This document shows, one piece after another, positions 23,986 through 36,000 of a DNA stretch of 64,000 nt (position 1 is the first letter of the stretch; each line of letters starts with the position of its first letter). Source of the DNA: Crotophaga sulcirostris (taxonomy: Eukaryota; Chordata; Aves; Cuculiformes; Crotophagidae); assembly GCA_013397455.1 (NCBI GenBank), contig VYZB01000016.1, positions 2,071,179 to 2,135,178 on the forward strand. Reading direction: 5' to 3'. A program made the position numbers and the translations under genes. Under the pieces are notes generated by a model, which worked only from the letters and a program-made list of their open reading frames with translations, was not told where the DNA came from and made no database searches.

Positions 23986-24086
23986 TTAAATGCAATCTAC
24001 TACTTGCTCAGTTGGCTGACCTAGCAAAGGGCTAGAAACCATGAAGTGAAACTGAGTGAATCCTGAAATTTTATTACATGCAGCAC
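23986..24086 (-). CDS. AGA: AGA exon 9, C-terminus and stop
   Basis: The acceptor CTTTCCTAG precedes 24086 on the minus strand and the stop TAA is at 23986-23988. It encodes [16 protein letters not shown] and ends in QVVDCI, matching the human C-terminus VDCI. Cys323 and Cys351 are the final predicted disulfide pair. Confidence 0.96.
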
Positions 24087-27000
24087 CTAGGAAAGAAAGA
24101 AAAAAGTATAATTTAGGATTAGTGTCTTTGTCACTGTATTTTTATCATCTAAACACCCAGTTACTAATCTACTACGATGTGAAATTATTCTTTTACCAAC
24201 TGTTTAACCCAAGGCATCTTGAAAATATTTAATATTAAGAAAAATACAGTGCTACTAACTGCTGCAGTGCAATTAACGCCTTTATAATACAGCAATGGAA
24301 GTTAGGAAAATATCTCTCTTTCTCTTTCAATCCCGATTAACTTAATGAGTTCCTCCAACACTAATCTCTTAAACACAGAACTATGGGAAATAAGAGATCA
24401 AAGAACAGCAATAAGCAGTCTAACTAAATAAGCCACATTGATTAGCAAATTATATTTCCTATTGATCTAAGAGTCCACTAATGAGATGCCCAGCACAATG
24501 ACTGATCTTGGGTTGCTTTGAAGCTATGCTTAACATTCACATACTCCCTGCCTTATGCCATATCTAGGCGAGGCATAAGCATTCTTTTTTAAAACCTTCA
24601 AATTAATCACAGACAGCCCAGGAAAAAACATGAAAGTTGCAAATATTTTTTATTTTCACGAAGACTTGCATAAATTTTGTGAGTCTAAGACATCAAAATG
24701 CAGAGGAAAAATTAAAATATCTCAAGTCCACACTATGACACAGCTGCCTTGCATTTGACATTATGAATGGCCAGTATTGCTGCAGTGTTCAAAGAAAAAT
24801 TAAAGACTTCGGCTTTATAATCTACCTTCAGTTTTGTACTACTATGACCTAGTTAGAATCAATAAGCTTTGTCTGTTAAGCAAAATACATACCATAACTA
24901 CCAGTTGTATTGGCACATATAACAGCACCAAAGAATTTTGGAGCATACTTCTGAATTCTGGAAATAACTTTCTGACAGGCTACGGTTGGGTCTGTTCCCA
25001 TTCTCATATACTCCACAGCTTGATAACTGAAAAAAAAAAACCACCCCAAAATCAGACAGCTGTACTCTGATTATATATTCTAAAATACCACGAGGACACC
25101 TTGATTTCTTTGAATAATGGAAACACAAGATAAATAATTTTTAGCCAAACTTCATATTGCCAATTATTACTCAAGTTCTACATGTTAAGTAATTAGAAAC
25201 AGGACTAAAAGAAACTGCAAGATGCCATCTATGCCATCTATCATTCTAAGGCAGAACCAAGCCTAGGATAACACTGATCACTTGCAGCAGAAGAGGCTAA
25301 GCAGCTGATCAGTTAAAGAACTGCAAAGAAGCAGTTAGTTAGTGGCTTTTATGTTTCACTGCATGATTAAGTTAGACATTAAAAGTTATTACTAGTTTTT
25401 CATGACTTTGGTATTTTGAATTTTTTTTTTTTAAGAGAATGACCTCTGATATTATACTACTCATAAATTATTGATTTCAGTAAGCACCGAAAATTTCTTT
25501 CAGAAAAAAATGTTTCTGAAAACCTCAAAATTGACACATTATCTTTATTTCGTGAATATGAAGGTACAGTGGTTTGATCAAGACTATGAGCCATTTCCAA
25601 ATTTTTTGCAAGTCAATTTCAAAAAAAAGTCTTAGTCTAAATGACAGCAACCCGGCAAAGAAGGACTTGGGTGTGCTGACTGATGAGAAGAGTGACATGA
25701 GTTGGTAATGTGCACTTGCAGCCCAGAAGGCCAACTCTGCTCTCTAGAGACCCCACCTGGAGTACTGTATCCTGTTTCGGAATTCCCTATGTAAGAAGGA
25801 TACGGAACTGTTGGAACGGGTCCAGAGGAGGGTCACAAAGATGATCAGAGGGTTGGAGCACCTCTGCTGTGAGGACAGGCTGAGAGAGTTGGGGTTGTTC
25901 AGCCTGGAGGAGAGAAGACTCCGGGCGGACCTTATAGTGGCCTTCCAGTACCTGAAGGGGCTACAGGAAAGCTGGGGAGAGACTTTTTACAAGGACAAGT
26001 AGTGATAGGATGAGGGGGAATGACTTTAAATTCAAAGGGGAAAGATTTAGATTAGACATTAGGAAGAAATTCTTCACAATGACTGTGGTGAGATACTGGC
26101 ACAGGCTGTGCAGTGAAGCTGTGGGTACCCCCTCCCTGGAGGTGTTCAAGGCCAGGTTGGATGGGGTCTTGAGCAGCCTGGGCTGGTGGGAGGTGTTCCT
26201 GCCCATGGCAGGGGGGTTTCACAAGCATCTCTTCACTAATCAAAAACTCAGTAAGATGTTACTATCTCCAAGAAGACAGATGAAAAATATTAGTGATTTT
26301 GCCCTTTATCTGCTACTTCCTTCACTTCTGGCAGGTCAGTTCTATACTTTGTTTTCACGTAGGAACAGCTAAATAACATGGAATTAGGAAAGATATATAT
26401 CTACAAGGAACCTGTGATTAACCATCTAGTATGGGTTGTTTTCTAAAACCTGTTGGTGCCGATGCAAAATGTTTTAAGCATTGCAGTCAAATCCTTCAGG
26501 CTGCTAAACTGTAATGTAACCTTTTACGGACTAACCTCATAGTGGAGTTCAACTCACTACTACTGTTAGTATCTGATACCTCAAGATAATTCATGAAGCT
26601 ATCAATTGCCTTTTATTTCGAGACTGGCTTGGAACAGCTTGAAACTCACTGAAGACACCTGTAAATACACAACAACTAAGTAGGCATTCGTAACTGCCAA
26701 TTTCAGAAAAAACACCCGAGTAATATGAAGGTCAATACTAAATATTCCTTCAAACACCAGTGCCCATAATGTTTAGCAGAGACTTCCATAATTCATTCGT
26801 CTTGAGACCAACCCACAAGAATGACTGTCAAGTCTCTGTGATGGAAAACAGCTATAGTTTACAGACGTTATGCAACCATGATGACAGCACTAAAACGCCT
26901 CTTCCAGTTTCAAATTAGACGCAATTTAAATAGGATTGTTACAGTGACACCTTCCTACCCCCCTGTGTAATCCCAGACTTATCCCTCATACTACAATTTA

Positions 27001-30000
27001 ACACTCACTTCCCACTCAACAAAATATTTTGGAGGAGAAAGCTTATCAGTTGTCAAAAAACATGCAGGTTGGAAATATACTCATTACTGCCTGTTTGCTC
27101 ACAGCTTGGCAGTATTAAGTAGATCTGTCATCAAGATATTTCGGAAGTCACTTCTTTTAAGACAGATCATAAAGATAACTTGATTCTGCTACTGTTCTTT
27201 CCCCTTGCCCTCCTCCTTTTACTCCCACTTTAGCAGCCAGTAAGTCAGGCTGTCTTTTTACTCAACTACCTCATTTGGTGAGTTCACATTTTGCTACAGA
27301 ACACTAGCAAAGTCTGCCCTAAGGACAAACCTGGGTAAGAAGCGCATCATAATGTCACCATCCCCAGTGGCTGCAGCTCCTCCAGCTGTACTGTCTGCAT
27401 AGGATCCTGCTCCAGCTATCGGAGAATCTCCTACACGGCTGTAGTGAACAATGAAAAAACAAACAAACAAAAAAACCCTTAAAAATATAGAAAACTATAA
27501 TTTACTAATTCCAGTGGGACTGCATTAATGTAATAGCTCTTGGCCTAACATCAGCAAGTTTTTACAGTGTAAGCACACTTTTACCTTTGTTGACCTTACT
27601 GCCTCCAGCTGGGTTAGCGTTAAACCCACAGGAGAAGAGAACAGGTAAAGAGGTCACTGCTCTGTAGTGAGAAGTCCTGACTTAAAACTACTGATAAAAG
27701 TGATCTGCGATAACCTGACTGACCTGAGGTTTAATCCACTTCCAATGCGTAACTTTGTTATTTATACTGACTATAGTTAGGGCAGTAAGGTTTAGTCAGT
27801 GGGCAAATTAAGCAGCTAGGGACATTAGTACGCTCAGTAATTTGTTGCTAAAAACAGAAGTTGTCTGACTTTGTTGACACACAAGATTCCTAACTGGGTA
27901 GAAGAAAAATCTTAAAGACAAAATACAGGACTGGAGCTGATTCTATGTACAATTCCTGGGAGACTGTCCACCTCTCTGATACGCTCATTCATTTCCAGTG
28001 CCTTGTGTTACAGGTTGTCTCACAACTCTAACTTGCTTATGTCTCTGTACGGTGAATTAAGTCAGCTGAAAAACAGTGCCCAGAAATAAGCAAGGCCATT
28101 TTTGATCACTGCAATCAAAAACATATAACTTCAGCTTAATATAGAATACTCTTAATATAGGAAATGAGGCAGAGAACAAAGTTTTTTTTGTAAAACCAGA
28201 GATACTAACCCTGGAATTTTGTGGACTGCACCATTAGTAGATGTCCCGGAAGCAACAGTTCCACTTGCACCAATTACAACCATACCTGAAATTTTCAATA
28301 GGGACGAAACGTATTTAGAAACATACCTAAAAATTTGCTAAATTCACACTACAGTTATCAAACAGAACCATAATACTCAAAGTATTCAAATTACTGATAC
28401 CTTGAAATAGAGAAAAGTCGTATTCTCAAAGAAAACAAGTCCTTTCTAAAACATATTTGGAAACTTTTTGGGATCAGCTCCTTCTCCATAAAGCATGACT
28501 TCACCTCTTTAAAAGAGGGCAGAAATTGTTGCTAGCATCAAACTCCAGTACAAAGCGAGAGCCAAGAAGCAGAATTCAAATTCTATGATCTCACTAAACA
28601 GTGCCTCCTTTCTCATAGAAGTGTTTCCTGACCAACAGAAGCTAAAAGCATAGAGACACCAACTCTGTGGCCAACATTATCCTCTGCAGAAAGACTGGAA
28701 GGGCATCAGTTCCTACCAACTTACTAAATGCATTCTGAATGAAGACTTCTCAAAATGTGCTAGTCAGGGAGATGTTTTCATGTATAAAACAAAAAATGGA
28801 GTGGGAGAACTTGAAGTACAAATATAAGCAGCATCATTTACTACAAACCAGCTTAGGATACTACATGATATATCAATGCTTAAATTGCATTTAGCAGATT
28901 GCCCTCTTGTCCTGACACTCCACAGTTTGAGTTTTATAGAACGTACTGGAGACTGCATATCCCAGTAAAGAAAGCTACGAACCAATTTAAGAATTTGGTA
29001 AGTTGCCTGACTTCTGTAAAACGTTAATTGGTTATTAGTAGGGTGGAATGGAAGAAAAGAAGAAAGATTCACACTTGAAAAAGCGTGTCAATTCTTGGGA
29101 TTGCAAATACTGTCAGGTAAAAAGTTCTGAATTGCTAAAAAAAAATCCAGACTAAACCAGAAAAAGTAAGTTTCAAGACTACAAAGTATAAAGCTTTGAA
29201 AGACAGGAATCTAACTGCTCCAGTCCTTTCTCTGATCTGCTCATTAATCATCTTATAGGCTTAGCAATTAACAGCACTCAATCAGTAAACTCTTGAAGTC
29301 TTTGGGGACTACTACTGCTGTTTTAGGCATAGTAGTTTCTGTAAAAATTTGATTTAGTCCAAAGCCAGAACAGAAGAAAAAACAAAGCTTACTTTCATTT
29401 ACAAGTTTAAGGGCTGCTTGACAAACATTGCTTTTGGTTGGCAAACTAACTGTTTACTCATTTCTTCTACTACAGCAAACCCTTTTAAGTTGGTCTGACA
29501 GCTACAGGGGAGAACTGACCTAAATTAACAATAATCTAGATAAAAAAAAATTATTTTTAACCTTGATCAGTTTTCTAAGCATCCATAGCTGCCCAAATAA
29601 TTATGCCAAGATATATGAGGGAAAAGCAGCAGGGCAATGAAGAAATAGCTAATGGCAAAAAAAATGAAACAAGTGGTTGTGCACCCAGTGCACTGGAAAA
29701 AACACACACAAAAAAAATCCTAATTTTAGGTTGTCCATCCTAACACATAAGTACACAATCTTGAAACCACTATAAATAGGAAATAATGCCTAATATGAAG
29801 TACTTTTCTTTAAATTCAGTATGATATAACCTGTAGGGGAATGAAGGAAAAAATAGAGCATCAGAGTCGCCAAAGGTTGTTACCAATAGTATCATGATTA
29901 TGAACACTTCTTTGTGAGATGTTCTGTTCTTCTTCATAAGTTACTTTTTCAGGCCGTTTGTATGGTCCACAGGATTTTGAGGAGTCTGGTACCACATTCT

Positions 30001-33000
30001 GTATATAATATATAATGTTTCATTACAGATAAACTTAAAAATACTACAAACAATATCTAAGATCTACTACACATGTATCAGATGCCCAATACTTAAATCA
30101 TACAGCTGTACTGAAATCCTGCAGGTGCTCTGCTTAAATAATAAAGACTGACTGGCTTTATATGGTAAAAAGTTTTTGCTCATTCTTCAGAAAAAGGAAG
30201 AAAATTTTCAAACAAAAAAAATGAACTGAGATTGTTTTACTGATGTCAAGATATTATTGTCAAGTCAGTATTATAGTCAAGATATTTTGCCAACTGAAAA
30301 ACAGAATACATATTGAATTAAAATGGTTCAGCAATGCATTTCATATCCAAGAAACAACAAAGACAGTGTACAAAACATGTAGAAATATGCAACGCTTACC
30401 TATCCCAAAAGAGAACAACAAAAAAAACCAAACTACCCTCACCACTACAGGCAAGTTTAATATGGAGAGCTGCTTTAATCTGATGTGTTCACAGGTCTGC
30501 ATAAAGTCTCTCTACTTATTTAAGGATCTTAATTGTTACTGTAATAATTTATTTCAGGAATTTATACATGCTTCAATAAATACACACACTGTTTTATTTA
30601 GTTTGAGAAGTTCTGTCCAAATTTAGAACTGAGAAAAATAATTCACACAATAAAATGCTACAGCAGCAAAGTCAAAACGAGCAGGACCTAAGAAGCAGGA
30701 GCTAGACTACACTCTTCTTAAGTCTACCAAAGACATGGTAATTCCAAGTTTGTTCTGCTTATTAAGCAATTTCTTATTTACTTCACATGAAAAGCACAAC
30801 ATCTATATAAGCTGAAAGAAAGAGGTAATGATGCATCAATGACTTTCTAAATCTATCCTTCACCATCACCACTGTACTGTACCTTCCAGTAGTTTGGCTG
30901 GCAGCTTTGATTTAGCCACTTTGAATAAATCAAGAGAGATTTTTGAGTAGTTAAATCTTCATATGGAAATCCCATTCTTACAGCAAACAGGGAGGCTGAA
31001 AAAGCAATAACAAAACAAAAAAGTATTAATTTATTCACTGTTTTATATTCCTTATGATAATGCATTCATGTAATGTTATTTAGAAATCAAGAAATTCTAC
31101 ATTCTCTATGGAGATGAGAAATAAATCTTCAGAAAGCAGTATCAGCCATTATAGTGATGCACAACTGCAGTAACAAACTCTCTTCACTGGCAATATCAAA
31201 TTTCCCCAATTTACTGTAAGTCTGTTAACACATTCAAGTTTTACCATTGAAAGACAAACAAATTCAACTCTGCTAATGAACTGGATACAAATAAACTAGA
31301 ACAAGAGTAGCCCAAGCTGTGTGTGTAACAGAAATATTTAAATAAATGATACAAATAATTGCATATTTTCCTTAAAAAGCTAGTTTATTATGAAATGTAA
31401 ATAACACAGGGGCACAACATTTGCCATTAAAACACTGATACTTGCAGAAATCAATCCACCAGCTTATATCATATTATACTTCTTCCTTGGAGTTTTAAGA
31501 GACAGCTTCCTTGTTTTGCAAATTAATGTAGTATGTGTCAAGGGAGCAAAAGAAATACCAACACAAGCAATGAAAGCATGCTGCACTTCCAAGAATGGCT
31601 TTTATAGTAGGGGAAAGGGGGAAAAAAAAAAGATCAACTGTTCTTTCATCTGTTAGTTGTAGTTACTTTTGATATTACCTAGCAACAGATATTTGCGGCC
31701 TCTTCCTCTCCAGTATCAACCACTCATTGAAATGAAATTTTAGTAGACAGGAAGAATTTTCTGGATTATATCACTAAATATACTCAAATCAAAGCACAGC
31801 TTAGTTACTGGGGAAAAAATAAGGAATAACTGCAGCGATTTTGCACGTTGAACAAAAAAAGAGATTATATAGATTTATATTAAAGTGTTTTACTATTCTA
31901 GCTAGCTTTTCTGGTGAAAATGCAAATATTTTATTAGAAAATAAACTGTTGTTTCTTTCACATGCTGTTCTGAAGGTTCAAATGTACTCTTCTGAAGCCA
32001 GAGCTCTATTTTCTCTTTATCAAATCTTCACCTGGTAAAGATGACTATAGTTTCCTTTATCCAAGTTTCTGCTTCCACAGAAAATACATTCATTCACAAG
32101 AAATATTACTCTTTCTCAATTTCTCCATCATTTTGATTCATTCACTAACACTTATCACCTTATCCAATTTTTACTCAGATGTATTTTCAGCTTTTCTCTG
32201 ACTGTTTTGACACTACAGTGAGAAAGTTCTCACTGAAAGCAAGGACTCAGAATAACAGCCTTGTCCTCGACTCCATTATGAAGAGACCCATCTTCTAAGG
32301 TTTGAAAAAATATTTTAAATCAACACTTTAATTCTTCCATTTCTTCATCTTATCTTTTCTGCTCATTCTACCAATCAGAAATTAAAAATATTTTGATAGT
32401 TATCAATGATGGTGAAAGTAGTATGAGCATTTCTTCCTCCTCTGTTTAACAGTTGACCAATTTCTTTTTCAGCATCAATTCTGAAATCTGTTATCAAAGC
32501 CACTTGTAACCTAATTGTGGTCAACTGCTTTAATGAAAACAATCTACAAATCTCTCTCACTCTCTTCAGACCTTCTGTCAAACACTGTCCTCATCTCCTT
32601 CTACTGCTCTATTCTACTCCAACAAAAAAGGCTGTTGCACTTATTTCTCTGTCATTAATATACATTAATTTCTTCAAAAATAATTTCTCTTTGCTTATGG
32701 ATTTCAATGCACTTGACTCACCCCTCATGCTCAAATGCTAACATCCACATTTCTTTTATAGAATCATTATGGTTGGAAAAGACCCCTAAGATCACCAAGT
32801 CGAACCAACAGCCCAATAGCACCATGGCTACTAAACTACATCCTGAAGTGCCACTTCTACACATTTTTCGCACACCTTCAGGGATGGTGACTCCACCATT
32901 TCCCTGGGCAGCCTGTTCCAATGCTTCACCACTCTTTTTCCGTAAAGAGATTTTTTCCTTATATCCAATCTATACCTCCCCTGACACAATCTGAAGCCAT

Positions 33001-36000
33001 GTCATCTCATCCTATCACTTGTTACTTGGAAGATGAGACCAATACTCACCTGACTACAACCTCCTTTCAGGTAAATGTAGAGAGTGATAAAGTCTCCCCA
33101 TAGCCTCCTCTTCGCCAGACTAAACAACACTAGGTCCCTCAGACACTCCTCACAGGACTTATGCTCCAGCCCCTTCACCAGCTTCATTGCCTTTCTCAGG
33201 ACATGCTCCAGCATCTCAATGTCCTTCTTGTAGTGAGGAACCCAAAACTGAACACAGTATCTGAGATGTGGCCTCACCATTGCCGAGTAAATCTGCCTTT
33301 CTTAGCAGGCAGAAACATTCTCAAAGTCATTAACTGTGAGCCAAGTAACCTTCCACTCACTACTCATATCCCACCCTGGAATGCACATCTCTTGAAACCA
33401 GTATTATTCTAACAGCAGCAGCTCATAAAAGCTCAACTATTCCTCCAAGTTTCTCTCTCTCTCTTGTTGTGCCAAGGAGTACAACCCCTAAAGTAATTTT
33501 TCCATTCAAGTTCTCACTAATATTTTAAACACTGAAATACAGTTATCATGCTCAATATATACTGAAAGAGTAAAACGCAACTATATTGCCTATTAATTCT
33601 GTCATTCCTTAGAAAATGTTACTCCATAGTTTTAAATGAAATATTTACATCTAACAGCTTCTATAATATCTTGTATCAGATCATCTTTGATACCTTTCAT
33701 ATGAGTGATATTAGCAAAGCCTTGCGATTACAAGTTAATATTTGCAGCTAGATTGGTGGAAAGACCATAAAACTGTGTTTTTCTTTCATGAGCAAATTAT
33801 GGAACAAAACTTAATTCATAGATAGTAAAAACATCTGAGTTATTTGACTAGATTTATTTGATTGTCAGGAAATCCTTACACCTGTGTTACCAAGATTAGT
33901 ATGTCCATTTTAACAGGAAGTGTTTTAAGAAGAGGGTATTGACTTGGAAACAGTTGAAGAAATAATTACCTGACTCTCCCACTAACAATGTATGCTTAGT
34001 GTATTCAATGACTTTTCGTGCTACACCAATTGCATTTTTTACATGTCTGAGATCCGCAACTGCTCCAACTTCCATAGTGTTGCTGGAAACAAAAAAAAAT
34101 TTAAGAACTTATTAAAAATACAAGAATAATTGTTCAGGTTTTTTATTATCTAAAATCTGTTCTCAGCTAAATTAGAAAGCTTCCTCCTTTAACATATTGT
34201 TTTAATTGTTCTATGCCACAGACAGATGGCATCACACCAGTAGGCAAAAGCTTCATACATATATTGTTTCCTTCCACAGGCATGGGGATGTTGCTCAACT
34301 AACAGTAACTGCATCCACAATAATATTTTCAGTAGAGTAACTATTTTGTTACATAAACTCATAACACGAATCAAACACTTGCAATTACTTTTTAATCAGG
34401 ACAGCTTTAAATGGTAAATAAAGTATAGAAGACGATTGCTCCAGAAGTGAAATATTTATGGAATGAATGTAAAGGGAAAACTTAAAATACTACAAACCAT
34501 CTGTTTTGCAGCTGCTGTATTTAGAGCTGGATTACTGCACTACATGTAAAGATTCAATAACAAACATGCTTAGTTACTCTTCCACCAATTAGATAGGTAT
34601 TTTTCCTAGTTCTGGAAGTTAACATGTTACTTGTCCCACAGTCAGCCCTAAACCAACAAGATCTTTGTAAAAACTCTTACATCAAATTGTGCTAAAAATT
34701 ACAGGGATCATTCTTTTCTCCATGTAGTTTTCTTACCCATCCATAATCATTGCATCCAGTGTTGTTTCTCCACTTTCATCTGGACTTCCTCCATATCCCA
34801 CACTCCCATCGCATTGATCAATCTCACACTGACCACAGCCTCTCTCAACTGCATCCAGCTCAGAACCTCCCAACTGTAATACTCTCCAAGCTGTAACCAA
34901 TACAAATAATTAAATGTCACCATGAAAACAGTCTCCATTACTACTTTTAAGAATGTTTTAAAGATGGACATAAGATTAATACACAATATAAGTGGATTAA
35001 AAAAAGTAAACTATAACTTACAGCTGAAATATAAATTTATTCAAAACAATGTAAATCATTGCATTTCTAAATATTGTTTTTCTTTCATATCTCATTAGTG
35101 GTTTTGACTAAGGAATCAAACTTTTTTTTCTGACTAGGAAGGTGTTATGTACTACAATCATCGCAACTTCTATATACCAAATCTCCTCTACCCAGAACCA
35201 ACCACTACTTTATCATTATTTATTTAAATCCTTTTGAGTGGAGGAAGAGGGAAGCAAAAATTTTCTCTCAACAACAACAAAAGTTATAACAAGTAGCTCT
35301 CTAAAGCTTTGTATAATACTGTGCCCAGCTGCAGAACAAAAAGATCTAAAACATACAGTGATCTAAAAAGATCTAAACCTACATCAGTAACTACATAAGA
35401 ACAACAAAAAAAAAAGAGTGCAAGTTATATATAAGAAATGACAGCCTCCAAATTCTCCTGCTCAACCCTTAGCCTTCTGTTCTTTAGGCTCCAGATCATG
35501 GTGCAGTTTCATAAGACATTACAGTCATGACTAACTACATGATTTGAATAAACTGGGCCTGAAGGCTTGACACGTGACATTTCACAAGGATAGACCTCAG
35601 GTGAGATTTTCCAAGATGCCTGGGCTTGCTGCCATTGACAGCTGCAATCCTACTTCCTCCTCATTGTGCCAGCTCTGGTGGTCCACAATTTGCCAGAGGC
35701 AGCACGGGGAAGGCAGCAGAAGCACATAACCCAGCTCTTTTTGGCAGAGTAAGTTATTACACTGTCTCAGCCATTTCAAGATGCCTCATCTTCACAAATG
35801 CTGCCTGCAACTGCATAAAACCACCTGCACCAAAGAAAAGTAAGACTTAATACCTAGCATCCAACTACACATATGCTTATCCTTATTATAAACTTCAGTG
35901 TGAGGACCACTGCTTCAATCCCTATTACCTTTACTGCTGTGAGAAGCCTTAGTACAAGCTTTCAAAAGCTGCAAACCAAGGACCTTGCATGACTGTATTT

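Noticed and set aside
30243..30626. 127-codon plus-strand frame
   Set aside because: It lies within AGA intron 4, antisense to the gene, and is Lys/Asn/Thr-rich without any domain. Compositional.
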